Part shown: in pieces, positions 1-10,159 of the stretch
Layout of the letters: each line of letters starts with the position of its first letter
How positions within the stretch are numbered: position 1 is the stretch's first letter
Assembly: GCF_005884405.1 (NCBI RefSeq)
Contig: NZ_VCAO01000002.1
Location: 124,001-188,000 of the forward strand
Direction of reading: 5' to 3'
Source: Qipengyuania marisflavi
GTDB lineage: Bacteria > Pseudomonadota > Alphaproteobacteria > Sphingomonadales > Sphingomonadaceae
Length of the DNA stretch: 64,000 bases
Position numbers and translations under genes: made by a program
Notes under the pieces: generated by a model
Seen by the model: only the letters and a program-made list of their open reading frames with translations
What the model was told of the DNA's origin: nothing
The model's database searches: none

Positions 1-1
1 A

Positions 2-1159
2 GTGGTCAAGACGCCGATGATGCGCTCGATCACGCTGTCGGAAATCACCGGGGCCGACATCTGGCTCAAGTTTGAAAACTTGCAGTTCACAGCCGCTTAT
101 AAGGAACGCGGCGCGCTCAACGCTTTGCTCCAGCTGACCGATGAACAGCGCGCGCGGGGGGTGATTGCCGCATCGGCGGGCAATCATTCGCAGGGGCTGA
201 GCTATCATGGCCGCCGGCTGGGCGTGCCAGTCACTATCGTAATGCCCAAGACCACCCCCAGCGTGAAGGTTATGCAGACCGAAAGCGTGGGCGGCATGGT
301 CGAGCTGTTCGGAGAGACTTTCGACGAAGCCTATGCCCATGCGCGCGAGCTGGAACAGCAACGCGCGCTGACCTTCGTCCACCCGTTTGATGATCCCAAG
401 GTCGCCGCAGGGCAGGGCACGGTCGCGCTGGAAATGCTGGCGCAGGAAGACGACTTCGATTGCCTGGTGGTGCCGATTGGCGGCGGCGGGTTGATGAGCG
501 GGATGGCGACAGTCGCCAAGGCGCTGAACCCTGAAATAACGATGATCGGTGTGCAGGCCGCGCTGTTCCCGTCAATGTATGCACATCTGCGCGGCGAGGA
601 CATGACGTGCGGCGGCGATACGCTGGCCGAAGGCATCGCGGTCAAGGCTCCGGGCAATTTTACCCGCGAAGTGATCGCCGATCTGGTCGACGAGGTGCTG
701 CTGGTTGACGAAGCTGCGCTGGAACACGCGGTGGCACTGTTGCTGCAGATCGAGAAAACCGTGGTCGAGGGTGCGGGCGCCGCCGGGCTGGCCGCCGTGC
801 TGTCCAATCCGGAGAAATTTGCGGGCAAGAAGGTCGGCCTGGTGCTGTGCGGCGGCAATATCGACACGCGGTTGCTGGCCAATGTGCTGCTCCGCGATCT
901 GGCGCGCGGCGGGCGGCTGGCCCGGCTGCGGATCACGCTGCAGGATCGTCCCGGCGCGCTGTACAAGGTGATGCACGAGTTCAACGCGCACAACCTCAAC
1001 ATCATCGAGATTTATCACCAGCGCATTTTCACCACGCTGCCCGCCAAGGGTCTGATCACAGAAATCGAGTGCGAAGCCCGCGATGCGGAGCTGATCGATA
1101 CGCTGGTGGAGGCGTTGCGGGCCAAGGGCTATCAGGTCGAATTGGCCGAGGTGGAATAG
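2..1159 (+). CDS. Threonine ammonia-lyase (threonine dehydratase), 5' end cut off
   Basis: This is a PLP enzyme that deaminates threonine to 2-oxobutanoate, in isoleucine synthesis or threonine breakdown. The visible 385 residues hold the PLP lysine (K34, in the context AAYKERGA), SAGNHSQG at 58-65 and the phosphate-binding run GGGGL at 160-164. A C-terminal ACT domain (about the last 80 residues, beginning LRITLQDRPGALYKV) suggests allosteric amino-acid control. The family usually has some 20-30 more N-terminal residues, so the GTG at the window edge is probably an internal codon and the true start lies upstream. The single ACT domain fits the shorter catabolic/TdcB-like form as well as short IlvA, so no symbol is given. 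Confidence 0.93.
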   Translation: MVKTPMMRSITLSEITGADIWLKFENLQFTAAYKERGALNALLQLTDEQRARGVIAASAGNHSQGLSYHGRRLGVPVTIVMPKTTPSVKVMQTESVGGMVELFGETFDEAYAHARELEQQRALTFVHPFDDPKVAAGQGTVALEMLAQEDDFDCLVVPIGGGGLMSGMATVAKALNPEITMIGVQAALFPSMYAHLRGEDMTCGGDTLAEGIAVKAPGNFTREVIADLVDEVLLVDEAALEHAVALLLQIEKTVVEGAGAAGLAAVLSNPEKFAGKKVGLVLCGGNIDTRLLANVLLRDLARGGRLARLRITLQDRPGALYKVMHEFNAHNLNIIEIYHQRIFTTLPAKGLITEIECEARDAELIDTLVEALRAKGYQVELAEVE

Positions 1160-1197
1160 GCCAGATCGGGCAATTTCGGCCCACAAGGCCAGATTTC

Positions 1198-1217
1198 ATG
1201 GTTAAGGGACTTTTAAC
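1198..1217 (-). promoter_or_regulatory. Predicted CtrA binding box upstream of bpt-tamA-tamB
   Basis: Read on the minus strand this is TTAA-N7-TTAACCAT, which matches both the full CtrA site (TTAA-N7-TTAAC) and the TTAACCAT half-site described in alphaproteobacteria. It sits in the 96-nt gap after the threonine dehydratase, about 75 nt before the preferred bpt start. Binding is inferred from the motif only. Confidence 0.5.
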
Positions 1218-1291
1218 ACTTTCATCTGTGCGGCATACAGGGTCCAGGTGAGGATGTGCTTCGCCCCCCTGATGAAAGGTTGCTCCACCCC

Positions 1292-2134
1292 GTGACGGCC
1301 CCGATCCGCTTCCCACGCTTCTTCGTGACCAGCCCCGCGCCGTGTCCGTACCTGCCGGGCAAGAGCGAGCGAAAGGTGTTTACCGAGCTGCGCGGTGACA
1401 GTTCCGATGAACTGAACGAAGCGCTGGGCCGCATCGGGTTCCGCCGCAGCCAGACCGTGGCCTATCGCCCCAGCTGCCTGGATTGTCAGGCCTGCGTATC
1501 GGTGCGGGTGGTGGCCGGAGAATTCAAACCCTCGTCAACGCAGAAGCGCGTGCTCAAGGCCAATGCCGATCTGGTGGCGACCGAATGCCGCCCCTGGGCG
1601 ACCGCCGAACAGTTCGAATTGCTCCAGCGCTACCTCGCTTCGCGCCATCCCGGAGGCGGCATGGCGCGGATGGAGGAAAGCGACTTTGCAGATATGGTGG
1701 AACATACTCCCGTATCCAGCTATGTGATTGAATATCGGGAACGTGGCATAGGGTCCGCACCGGGTCGCCTGGTCGGTGTTTGCCTGACCGACTATCAGGG
1801 TGACGGGCTGTCGATGATCTACAGCTTCTATGACCCGGAAAACAAGGATCGCGTCGGGCTTGGCAACTTTATCATTCTGGATCACATCCGCCGCGCGGCG
1901 GAACGGGGCTTGCCCTATGTCTATCTCGGCTATTGGGTCGATGGGGCAGATCGGATGCAATACAAGATCCGCTATCGTCCCATTGAACGGCTTACCCGTG
2001 GCGGCTGGGAACGGATGCCCGATGACGAACAGCGCCAACGGATCGCGGCCATCGCCAGCCCTGGCAAACCGCGAACAGCCGATGCGCTGCCTGCCAAGGA
2101 TGGCCATCCGGCAGGCTACAAACTCGCCGACTGA
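1292..2134 (+). CDS. bpt: Aspartate/glutamate leucyltransferase (arginyltransferase-like, Bpt)
   Basis: The enzyme transfers leucine from Leu-tRNA to proteins with N-terminal Asp or Glu, marking them for ClpS/ClpAP degradation (bacterial N-end rule). The 280-residue protein opens with [22 protein letters not shown] and has the cysteine cluster SCLDCQAC (Cys62, 65, 68), typical of the ATE/Bpt family. The start is taken as GTG 1292, because family members begin at TAPIRFP. An in-frame GTG at 1256 would add 12 unconserved residues. Its 3' end overlaps the next gene by about 35 nt, suggesting co-transcription with tamA and tamB. A CtrA-type box lies upstream. Confidence 0.92.
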   Translation: MTAPIRFPRFFVTSPAPCPYLPGKSERKVFTELRGDSSDELNEALGRIGFRRSQTVAYRPSCLDCQACVSVRVVAGEFKPSSTQKRVLKANADLVATECRPWATAEQFELLQRYLASRHPGGGMARMEESDFADMVEHTPVSSYVIEYRERGIGSAPGRLVGVCLTDYQGDGLSMIYSFYDPENKDRVGLGNFIILDHIRRAAERGLPYVYLGYWVDGADRMQYKIRYRPIERLTRGGWERMPDDEQRQRIAAIASPGKPRTADALPAKDGHPAGYKLAD

Positions 2135-4271
2135 CAGCTTTCGCGGCGTACTGCACGCCTGCGCCGCTGTGCTGGCGCTGGTTGCGGCCCCGCTTGCCGC
2201 GCAGGATATGGATGCGCCGCAGCGGCTTGAAGATCTGATCCCCGACAGCGCTGTTTCCGACCCAGAGGCTTGGGCGCAGCAGGGCACTGTTGCCGATCCC
2301 GATGTTCCTGCCGATGGCTTGTCCGAAGTAGCGGTTGAAACGCCTATCGCCGATTTGCCCGGCACCGATCTTGCTTGGCCCGAATCCCTCGAGATCGGCG
2401 ATATCGACGTGCTGGCACCCGATGAAGACATCCAGTTTGCCGAGGTTGACGAGGGCCGCCCGCAAATCGCCTTCGCCGATGCCGAGCTGGAACGCATTTC
2501 CGATGAGCTGGTGCTCGGTTTCCCGCAAAAGGCACCGCCGTTCAGCGAACGCGGCGATTTCTTCAACCGGTTCAAGGCGCTCTCTACTATCGAGCAGCTG
2601 GACAGCGACGAAGACAATGTCGCCCAGCTGGCGGCACGCGCGCGGCAGGACGAGGCGCTGCTGAACAATCTGTTGCACGTCTATGGCTATTATGACGGCG
2701 AGATCGTCCGCTCCATCGGCACCCGCGAAGTAGGCGAAAACACCGCCGATACGCGCCCCGAAGTGCGTTTCGATATCATTCCCGGTCCGCGCTATACTTA
2801 TGGCACTGTCACGCTGGGACAGCTGGACACCGCGCCCGATTACCCCGCGCTGCGCGACAGTTTCGACATCAACAGCGGCGATTTCCTGCAAAGCGATGTC
2901 ATCGTGCAGGAGCAGTTCGATCTGGACCGCGCGCTTGGTGAAACCGGCTATCCCTTTGCCGCCATCGATGCGCCTGAACTGCTGATCGACCATGACCGGC
3001 TGGAAGGCGATCTGACCATGCTGGTCACGCCGGGCGGCAAATATATCTTCGGCGAAGTCATCAGTGACGATCCGGAATTTCTGTCCAGCAAGCATCTCGC
3101 AGAAATCGCCCGCTTCGAGCCGGGTGACGTTTATCAGCGCAGCCTGTCGCTCGATTTGCGCCGCGCGATTACCGCCACCGGACTGGTGTCCAGCGTCAGC
3201 GTCACGCCACGCGAAGTCACGCCGCCGCAGGGTGACCAGCCGGGCGTGGTGGCGATGGATGTCGCATTGCAGCAGGCCAAGCTGCGCACCATCGCAGGCG
3301 CGATCGGCTTCGGCACCGAAGAAGGCATCCGGCTGCAAGCCAGCTGGGAGCACCGCAATCTGTTCCCGCCCGAGGGATCGCTGCGGGTTCGCGGCATTAT
3401 CGGCACGCGCGAACAGCTGGCGGGGGTCACCTTCCGCAAGAACAATTTTGGCGGGCGGGACAAGATCCTGACGCTGGATGCCTATGCCTCCACCATCGAC
3501 AGCGATGCCTATGATGCGCAGACGGTGGCCATTCGCGGGACCTATGAACGCACATCCAACCTGTTGTTTCAAAAACCGCTGAGCTGGGGCGTGGGTGCAG
3601 AAATTCTGGCAAGCGATGAACGCAACCGTATCGTCGACGGTATCGAGCGGCCCCGGCAACGCTATTTCATCGGCTCGCTGTTCGGACGCGCCACCATCGA
3701 TTCGACCGATTCGCTGCTGGACCCGACGCAAGGTTTCCGCCTCGGCGGCTTCCTAGGCCCCGAAACCTCGCGGACCGAGGGGCAGCAATTCTATTATCTG
3801 CGAAATCAGGCTGATGCGTCCTATTATCAGTCGGTGGGCGACAGCATCGTGGTGGCGGGGCGCGTGCGCTTTGCCAGCATTCAGGGGGCCGATCTTGTCG
3901 GCATCGCACCCTCGCGGCGGCTGTATGGGGGCGGCGGCGGATCGGTGCGCGGCTATGGCTATCAGGCGATTGGACCCAAGAACGATCTGGGCGAGCCCAT
4001 TGGCGGACGCTCGCTGGTCGAAGCTTCGATTGAGGCGCGCATCGGCACTGGCTTTTTCGATGGTGCGGTGTCGATTGTACCGTTCCTCGATGCGGGCAGT
4101 GTGTCGACTGCGACCGTGCCTGATTTTGGCGCCATCAAGCTCGGCGTTGGGGTGGGGCTGCGCTACACCACCGGCTTCGGGCCGATCCGTGTGGATGTCG
4201 GCGTCCCGCTTAATCCGGAGGAGGATGACGCGCCGGTCGCGGTCTATGTCTCGCTGGGGCAGGCTTTCTGA
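2100..4271 (+). CDS. tamA: Autotransporter assembly outer membrane protein TamA (Omp85 family)
   Basis: This is the outer-membrane half of the translocation and assembly module, which helps insert beta-barrel proteins. From ATG 2100 the product is 723 residues: a hydrophobic signal peptide ending near LVAAPLAAQ, an acidic low-complexity stretch, POTRA-like domains, and a C-terminal 16-strand-type barrel with the Omp85 signature [13 protein letters not shown]. It ends in Phe, as expected of an outer-membrane barrel. The reading frame is open further upstream inside bpt, but only the 2100 start places a signal peptide at the N terminus. The stop codon shares a base with the tamB start. The acidic region between the signal peptide and the first POTRA is longer than in enterobacterial TamA. 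Confidence 0.92.
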   Translation: MAIRQATNSPTDSFRGVLHACAAVLALVAAPLAAQDMDAPQRLEDLIPDSAVSDPEAWAQQGTVADPDVPADGLSEVAVETPIADLPGTDLAWPESLEIGDIDVLAPDEDIQFAEVDEGRPQIAFADAELERISDELVLGFPQKAPPFSERGDFFNRFKALSTIEQLDSDEDNVAQLAARARQDEALLNNLLHVYGYYDGEIVRSIGTREVGENTADTRPEVRFDIIPGPRYTYGTVTLGQLDTAPDYPALRDSFDINSGDFLQSDVIVQEQFDLDRALGETGYPFAAIDAPELLIDHDRLEGDLTMLVTPGGKYIFGEVISDDPEFLSSKHLAEIARFEPGDVYQRSLSLDLRRAITATGLVSSVSVTPREVTPPQGDQPGVVAMDVALQQAKLRTIAGAIGFGTEEGIRLQASWEHRNLFPPEGSLRVRGIIGTREQLAGVTFRKNNFGGRDKILTLDAYASTIDSDAYDAQTVAIRGTYERTSNLLFQKPLSWGVGAEILASDERNRIVDGIERPRQRYFIGSLFGRATIDSTDSLLDPTQGFRLGGFLGPETSRTEGQQFYYLRNQADASYYQSVGDSIVVAGRVRFASIQGADLVGIAPSRRLYGGGGGSVRGYGYQAIGPKNDLGEPIGGRSLVEASIEARIGTGFFDGAVSIVPFLDAGSVSTATVPDFGAIKLGVGVGLRYTTGFGPIRVDVGVPLNPEEDDAPVAVYVSLGQAF

Positions 4272-7200
4272 TGGCGAACGAAGCGACTTCCGCGCCGCCC
4301 GAAGCGCCAATGCCGCCACCCGCACGCAAGCGTTCGCGGATGGGCCGTGCGGCCAAATGGGGCATCGGCATTGTGGCGGCGCTGGTGCTGGCGCTGGTGG
4401 CCGGCGTGGTGCTGCTCAACACACCGCTGGGCGAGCGTTTTCTGGCCAGCAGGATTGCCGAACGGACCTTTCCCAACGGCCTCAACATCAAGATCGGACG
4501 GATCGAGGGCAATCTCTATGGCGCGGCAGTGCTGCACGATGTGCAATTGTCTGATCCCAAGGGCGTGTTCCTGACCATCCCGCGCGCCGAAGTGGACTGG
4601 AACCCGCGCGGCTGGCTGAACAATCGGCTCGATATCGACAGCTTCTCTGCACGCCGCGCCACGCTGTCGCGGCTTCCAGAGTTTCTGCCGAGCGAGGAAG
4701 ACAGTCCGCTGCTTCCCGGCTTCGACATTGCCATCGACAAATTCGCTATCGACAATCTGATGCTGGCACCCGGTATCGCCGGCCCCGATGCGCAGCGCGT
4801 CGATCTGGCGGGGTCGGTGCTGGTCGAGGATAGCCGCGTCAAACTCGACGCCAGGGGCAAGCTTGGCGAGAAGGACCGGGTGGCGCTGCTGCTTGATGCC
4901 GAGCCTGACGGTGACACCTTCGACCTCGCGCTCGATCTGGGCGCGGCGGCGGATGGCCCGCTTGCGGCAATGATCGGCGTGACCCGGCCCTATTCGGCAA
5001 AAATTCGCGGTGACGGGACATGGCGGTCATGGGCTGGCGGATTGCTGGTTCGCAGCGCTGACGAGCGTGTCGCTGCGTTGAAAATCACCAATCGCGCAGG
5101 CAAGTTCGGCGTGCTGGGAAAAATCGACCCCAGCGATTTTCTCACTGGATTGCCCGCCAGTGCACTGGGCAATGATGTGGCGCTGGGCGCTGATTTCACC
5201 TTCGATAACCGCGTGTTCGATGGCGGTTTCAAACTGATCGGGCGCGGCGTGACGGCGCGCGCCGAGGGCGGCGTGAGCCTTGCCGAGAATAGCGTGAGCG
5301 CGCTCACACTCGATGCGCTGCTGACAGACCCGGCCTTGTTCGGGCCGACTATGCAGCTGGAAGATGCCCGGCTGAAAGCGACTGTGGATGGTCCAATGAA
5401 GGATCTGACCATTGTCCACAATCTGTCGGTGGGGCGCCTGCTGGCGGGAGAAACCGAAGTGGCGGGCCTGACGCAGCAGGGCACGGCGCGCTATGACGGC
5501 ACGCGCTGGACGTTGCCGCTCAACCTCGCCGTGGAGCGGGTGAAAAGCGGCAATGCGATGGTCGATCCGCGGCTGGTCAACGGCACCGGTAAGGGCACGC
5601 TAGTGCTGTCGGGCACCAAGCTGCTGGGCGACGATCTGCGGCTGACCTTTCCGGGCACTGTCGCCAATCTGGCGCTGCGCGGCGATCTGGGCGGCGGCAG
5701 TTATGAAATCGCCGGACCGATCCGGGCAGACCGTCTGGTGCTGGACAATGTCGGCACGGCTGGCGGCACGGCGGTGATCAATCTGATGCTGGCCAATGGC
5801 GCGCCGTGGCGGCTCAAGGCGCAGCTGGATGCGCGGGTCGCGCAGGTCAGCAATGCCACGCTGGCCAATCTGGCGGGTCCGGCAATCCGTGTGCGCGGCG
5901 GCTTCGCGATGGGCGGCAATGCGCCGCTGATGTTCAACAACGTCCGCGTCGATGCCGCCAAGCTGACGCTCGCGCTCAATGGCTCGGTGCGGCAGGGCAC
6001 CACCAGCCTGGCGGGCAATGGCCGCCATACCGATTATGGACCGTTCACTGTCGAAGCGCAGTTGGCCGATAGCGGCCCCAAGGCAGTGCTGGTGTTCGCC
6101 AGCCCGGTAAACGGGCTCGACAATGTCCGCGTTGCCATCGCGCCGACCCAGGACGGCTTTGCCATCGACACCTCGGGCGGCTCTCTGCTCGGGCCGTTTC
6201 AGGGCCAGCTGGGCCTGTTCGCTCCGGCGGGCGGGCCCACGCGCATCCAGGTCAATACGCTGACCGTATCCGACACCAATGTCACCGGCGCGCTGACGCT
6301 GGTCGATGGCGGCGCACAGGGCAAGCTGGCCTTTGCTGGCGGCGGCGTTGACGGCACGGTGGCGCTGGTCCCGCGCAGCGGCGGGCAGGGGCTCGATGTC
6401 AATCTGCAGGCTCGCAACGCGCGCTTTGGCGGCGATACCCAGCTCACCATCGCGCGCGCCAATGTCGATGCGCAGGGCCTGATCCGCAAAGGGCACACCA
6501 GTTTCAGCGGCGAGGGTACCGCGCAGGGCATTGGCTATGGCTCGCTGTTTATCGGCAGGCTGGCAGCGCGCGGCAAGATCGATGACGGTACCGGCCGGAT
6601 CGACGCATCGCTGTCGGGACGCCGGGGCAGCCGGTTTGACCTGGACCTCAACGCGCTGGTCCAGCCGCAGCGGGTCGCACTGGCAGCGCGGGGCGAATTT
6701 GCTGGCAAGCGCATCGTGATGCCGCGCCGCGCAGTGCTGACCAGCCTGCCCGAAGGCGGCTGGCAATTGGCGCGCACGCAGCTGTCCTATGGCAGCGGCG
6801 GTGTGGTGGCTCAGGGCAGGGTCGGCGGCGGGGAAACCGCGCTGGAACTGAAGCTGGCGCGGATGCCCTTGTCGCTGGCCGATATCGTCATGTCCGACCT
6901 GGGGTTGGGCGGGACGATTTCCGGCGTAATTGATTATCGCGCGGCCAAGGGTGGATTGCCGGTTGGCACTGCACGGGTGAAACTGGACGGGCTGACCCGC
7001 TCGGGCCTGGTGCTGACCTCGCGCCCGGTCGATCTGTCGCTGGTGGCGCGGCTGGATGCTGACAGCCTGGATGCCCGCGCGCTACTGCGCAATCAAGACA
7101 TCAAGCGTGGGCGAGTGCAGGCGCAGATTTCCGGATTGCCATCAAGCGGTGTCCTGTCTGAACGGCTGCGTGCCGGACGCCTGTTCGCCCAATTGCGCTA

Positions 7201-8491
7201 TGACGGCGCAGCGGAAACGCTGTGGCGCTTGGCGGCGATCAATGCCTTCGACCTTACCGGCCCGGTTACGGTGGCCGCCGATGCCACCGGCTCGCTGGCC
7301 GATCCGCGCGTACGCGGCACAGTTGCTTCCGACGCGTTGCGGGTGCGCAGTGCGCTGTCGGGGACAGACATTACCGACGCCGCTGTGCGCGGACGGTTCA
7401 ACGGTTCGCGCCTCCAACTCACCCGCTTCTCGGGCAAGACCGGCAATGGCGGCAGCGTGTCTGGCAGCGGGACTGTGGATCTGCAGGGTCTGGGCGAACG
7501 GGTACAGGGCCGCTTCCTCGAAGTGCGCGGGCCGAAACTGGATCTGCGGGCAGCGGCCAAGAACGCCAATCTGCTCAACGCCAATGGCATCAACGCCACC
7601 ATCACCGGACCGCTGCGGATTGTTTCCAATGGGCTGGGCGGGACGATTGCGGGCCGCGTGCGGATCGACAAGGCCAGCTGGAAACTGGGCACTGCTGCCG
7701 ATGACCTGCGGCTGCCCAAAATCGCTACGCGCGAAATCAATGCGCCTGCCGACCGCGCGCCCAGCCTCGCCGCTGCAAGGCCCTGGCGCTATCTGATCGA
7801 CGCCAAGGGCGACAGCCGCATCGAAGTGGACGGGATGGGGCTGGAAAGCGAATGGGGCGCCGACATCATCCTGCGCGGCACCACAGAAAATCCGCGCATC
7901 GGCGGCAGCGCTGAAGTCGTGCGCGGCGATTACACCTTTGCCGGAACGCGGTTTGAACTGACGCGCGGCGAAATCGCCTTTGATGCCAGTGTCCCGGTCG
8001 ATCCACGGCTGGACATCCTTGCCGAGAGCGAAGCGCAGGGCGTTTCGGTAGAAGTCGCGGTGCGCGGCAGTGCGACACAGCCGGAGATTACATTCTCGTC
8101 CAACCCGTCTCTGCCTGAGGAAGAATTGCTCGCACGGCTGCTGTTCGGCGGTTCGATCACTTCGCTATCGGCAACGGACGCGCTGCAATTGGGTGCGGCG
8201 CTTGCCTCGCTGCGCGGCGGCGGCGGGATGGACCCCATCAACCGCTTGCGTTCGGCAATCGGGCTGGACCGTTTGCGCATCGTCAGTGCGGACCCGGCTT
8301 TGGGGCGGGGTACGGGTGTGGCTCTGGGCAAGAACTTTGGCCGCCGCTTCTATGTCGAGATCATCACCGACGGCAAAGGATACAGCGCGACCGAGGTCGA
8401 GTTTCGCGTAACCAGCTGGATTTCGCTGCTGGCATCGATCTCGACTCTCGGCCGCGAGAGCGTGGTCGCGGAAATCAGCCGCGATTATTAA
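4271..8491 (+). CDS. tamB: Translocation and assembly module protein TamB (DUF490)
   Basis: TamB is a very long inner-membrane-anchored periplasmic protein thought to bridge to TamA and to carry phospholipids or outer-membrane proteins. The 1406 residues have a basic N terminus (RKRSRMGRAAK), one membrane segment at about 30-50, then a long beta-rich repetitive region with many Asp/Gly-rich strands (AsmA/TamB-like groove). The C-terminal DUF490 domain includes IGLDRLRIVSADPALG and ends VVAEISRDY. Its ATG overlaps the tamA stop by one base (TGATG), consistent with translational coupling. The length is within the usual range for the family. Confidence 0.93.
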   Translation: MANEATSAPPEAPMPPPARKRSRMGRAAKWGIGIVAALVLALVAGVVLLNTPLGERFLASRIAERTFPNGLNIKIGRIEGNLYGAAVLHDVQLSDPKGVFLTIPRAEVDWNPRGWLNNRLDIDSFSARRATLSRLPEFLPSEEDSPLLPGFDIAIDKFAIDNLMLAPGIAGPDAQRVDLAGSVLVEDSRVKLDARGKLGEKDRVALLLDAEPDGDTFDLALDLGAAADGPLAAMIGVTRPYSAKIRGDGTWRSWAGGLLVRSADERVAALKITNRAGKFGVLGKIDPSDFLTGLPASALGNDVALGADFTFDNRVFDGGFKLIGRGVTARAEGGVSLAENSVSALTLDALLTDPALFGPTMQLEDARLKATVDGPMKDLTIVHNLSVGRLLAGETEVAGLTQQGTARYDGTRWTLPLNLAVERVKSGNAMVDPRLVNGTGKGTLVLSGTKLLGDDLRLTFPGTVANLALRGDLGGGSYEIAGPIRADRLVLDNVGTAGGTAVINLMLANGAPWRLKAQLDARVAQVSNATLANLAGPAIRVRGGFAMGGNAPLMFNNVRVDAAKLTLALNGSVRQGTTSLAGNGRHTDYGPFTVEAQLADSGPKAVLVFASPVNGLDNVRVAIAPTQDGFAIDTSGGSLLGPFQGQLGLFAPAGGPTRIQVNTLTVSDTNVTGALTLVDGGAQGKLAFAGGGVDGTVALVPRSGGQGLDVNLQARNARFGGDTQLTIARANVDAQGLIRKGHTSFSGEGTAQGIGYGSLFIGRLAARGKIDDGTGRIDASLSGRRGSRFDLDLNALVQPQRVALAARGEFAGKRIVMPRRAVLTSLPEGGWQLARTQLSYGSGGVVAQGRVGGGETALELKLARMPLSLADIVMSDLGLGGTISGVIDYRAAKGGLPVGTARVKLDGLTRSGLVLTSRPVDLSLVARLDADSLDARALLRNQDIKRGRVQAQISGLPSSGVLSERLRAGRLFAQLRYDGAAETLWRLAAINAFDLTGPVTVAADATGSLADPRVRGTVASDALRVRSALSGTDITDAAVRGRFNGSRLQLTRFSGKTGNGGSVSGSGTVDLQGLGERVQGRFLEVRGPKLDLRAAAKNANLLNANGINATITGPLRIVSNGLGGTIAGRVRIDKASWKLGTAADDLRLPKIATREINAPADRAPSLAAARPWRYLIDAKGDSRIEVDGMGLESEWGADIILRGTTENPRIGGSAEVVRGDYTFAGTRFELTRGEIAFDASVPVDPRLDILAESEAQGVSVEVAVRGSATQPEITFSSNPSLPEEELLARLLFGGSITSLSATDALQLGAALASLRGGGGMDPINRLRSAIGLDRLRIVSADPALGRGTGVALGKNFGRRFYVEIITDGKGYSATEVEFRVTSWISLLASISTLGRESVVAEISRDY

Positions 8492-8500
8492 ACGGGGCGG

Positions 8501-9073
8501 TTAGCCCTCTTCTTTCGGCATCAACACTGCATCAAGCGGCAGCACGACGCCATTGTTCGCCGCGATGGAGGTGCCCACCACGCCGGCACTGGCACCGCCG
8601 CTGTTCGATACGGTCAGCCTGTCGCCTACCTTCGAGAAGGTTATCGTGCCGTCTCCCAAGGTGGTCATCGTGACCGGGCCGCCCTTTTGATCGACTGCGG
8701 TGGCAATCGTTTCCGGCGTAACGTGGCCGGGCAGGATGTGATCACGCAAGATCGCCACCAGCAGCGGGCGCTGCTCGTCTTCCATCAACGCGCTACCCTG
8801 CTCCCCCAGCGCGGAAAATGCGCCGTCATTGGGGGCCAGCAAGGTGTAGCTGGCCGGACCATCAAACAGCGAACTCAGCTCCGACGCTGTCAGCGCGGAC
8901 TGCAGGGTCTGCATATCGTCCTGCGAGCCCAAGGCTGTGGCCAGAGTGACAGTTCCGTCCTCCTTGGTCGCAGTGCTGGGGTTCTGGTCCACAACCTTGC
9001 TACAGCCAGAGATCAGCGGAAGCGTCGCGGCCAGAGCCACAGCCGCCGCAGCGGTTTTCAACTTGTCCATCAT
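8501..9073 (-). CDS. Fasciclin (FAS1) domain lipoprotein
   Basis: This is a secreted, lipid-anchored adhesion-type domain protein of 190 residues. The signal peptide ends in a lipobox, LISGC, with Cys24 as the predicted acylation site. A single FAS1 domain fills the rest: it contains the H1-like TLQSALTASELSSLF, then YTLLAPNDGAFSALG, and the closing NNGVVLPLDAVLMP. It lies 14 nt downstream of the repeat protein at 9088-10137 on the same strand, so the two are probably one transcript driven by the EcfG-type promoter at 10160-10185. It converges with tamB, with 9 nt between the stops. The ligand is unknown. Confidence 0.9.
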   Translation of the reverse strand: MMDKLKTAAAAVALAATLPLISGCSKVVDQNPSTATKEDGTVTLATALGSQDDMQTLQSALTASELSSLFDGPASYTLLAPNDGAFSALGEQGSALMEDEQRPLLVAILRDHILPGHVTPETIATAVDQKGGPVTMTTLGDGTITFSKVGDRLTVSNSGGASAGVVGTSIAANNGVVLPLDAVLMPKEEG

Positions 9074-9087
9074 ATTTATGCGCTCCC

Positions 9088-10137
9088 TTAAACCAGCAGG
9101 TCGATCGCGGCAGCGACCAGTTGCGTGGTGGGATCGATGCGATAGACATAGCCGTCGGAGTAGCGATAGTTCGCCTCGGGCGTGTCGTAATACCGGTCAC
9201 GATACGAATAGGGCACGTTGTACACGTCATATCCGCGCGGCATCGGCTGGCCGATATTGATGTCATCACCCGTCAGCAGGGCCGCAATCGAAACGATGGC
9301 GGAATCCTGCGGGTCGACACGATAGATCACGTCGTCGGCGTAACGGTAATTGTTGGTTCCGCCGAGATTGTAATAATCGACGTAATAATTCGGCACCTCA
9401 TAGCTCTGGTACGAATTGGGCCACTGGTTGCCCACGGCCAATGCGCCGCCGAGCAGCGGGATATAGCCCGCCACCGAACCACGGTCATTCATCCGTAGCA
9501 GATAGCCATTGTTGTAAGTGTAGCGGCCGCTGCTGTAATTGGTCAGACCGAACAGGCGCGGGCGATAATCATAGCGGAACATCTGCATGTTCGTGCGAGC
9601 ACGCTTCGCCAGGCCCGGAGGGGTGCAACCATTGCCCTTCTTGGCCAATCCCGGTGGGCAGCCGTTGATATAGACACGGCTGCGGTCGCGGCGCATGAAA
9701 TCACGCTGGCTCTCGTAAGCTACGCGGTCGACATAACGCGGCGCGCGGCGATCATCATCCCGGCGCGTTTCGCGCCGGTCCTGCCGGTAATCCGTGCGGC
9801 GCACATCGCTGCGGTCATCGCTGCGGCGCGTGTCGTACGAGCGATCATTATTTTTACGATCATCCGATTTGGCGCGCTTGGGAGCCTTGTTGTCCTGCTT
9901 GTTATCCTTGCTGTCAGAACGGCGATAATCCTTGCGATCATCGGCCCGTGAAACCCGCACTGTGTCGCGGCGTTCAACCTTTGCCTTGGCTTTCACGTTG
10001 GATTTGTTGCCCACTTTGGCCTTGGCGGAAACCTGCGCCTTGCCCTTATGGTCCTTGCCGTTCCCCTTGTCCGGTCCGGCCTGTGCTCCGGTAGCGGCCA
10101 ATGCAATCACTGCCGCTCCAATAAGAAAATGCTTCAT
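9088..10137 (-). CDS. Secreted basic protein with C-terminal tyrosine-rich repeats
   Basis: The 349-residue protein has no function I can name. It has a clear signal peptide (MKHFLIGAAVIALAATGAQA), then a long Lys/Arg/Asp-rich low-complexity segment (about 21-145), then a CPPGLAKKGNGCTPPG motif seen in several alphaproteobacterial secreted proteins, including RcnB-like ones. The C-terminal half holds two and a half copies of a ~60-residue repeat (about 202-260, 261-320, 321-349), each with a core like YRYxDxxIYRVDP followed by a hydrophobic run. The start is supported by AAGGAG upstream. The upstream EcfG-type promoter suggests stress induction, with the FAS1 lipoprotein as partner. Confidence 0.85.
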   Translation of the reverse strand: MKHFLIGAAVIALAATGAQAGPDKGNGKDHKGKAQVSAKAKVGNKSNVKAKAKVERRDTVRVSRADDRKDYRRSDSKDNKQDNKAPKRAKSDDRKNNDRSYDTRRSDDRSDVRRTDYRQDRRETRRDDDRRAPRYVDRVAYESQRDFMRRDRSRVYINGCPPGLAKKGNGCTPPGLAKRARTNMQMFRYDYRPRLFGLTNYSSGRYTYNNGYLLRMNDRGSVAGYIPLLGGALAVGNQWPNSYQSYEVPNYYVDYYNLGGTNNYRYADDVIYRVDPQDSAIVSIAALLTGDDINIGQPMPRGYDVYNVPYSYRDRYYDTPEANYRYSDGYVYRIDPTTQLVAAAIDLLV

Positions 10138-10159
10138 AAGTTAACTCCTTTGGAGGGGT

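Noticed and set aside
1535-3731. Long minus-strand open frames opposite bpt and tamA (up to 579 codons)
   Set aside because: They mirror highly GC-biased plus-strand genes, have repetitive low-information composition, no family resemblance and no ribosome site.
5600-6766. 388-codon minus-strand frame inside tamB
   Set aside because: It lies entirely within a well-supported tamB and reads as antisense of its repetitive codons (Gln/Arg/Ala-rich).
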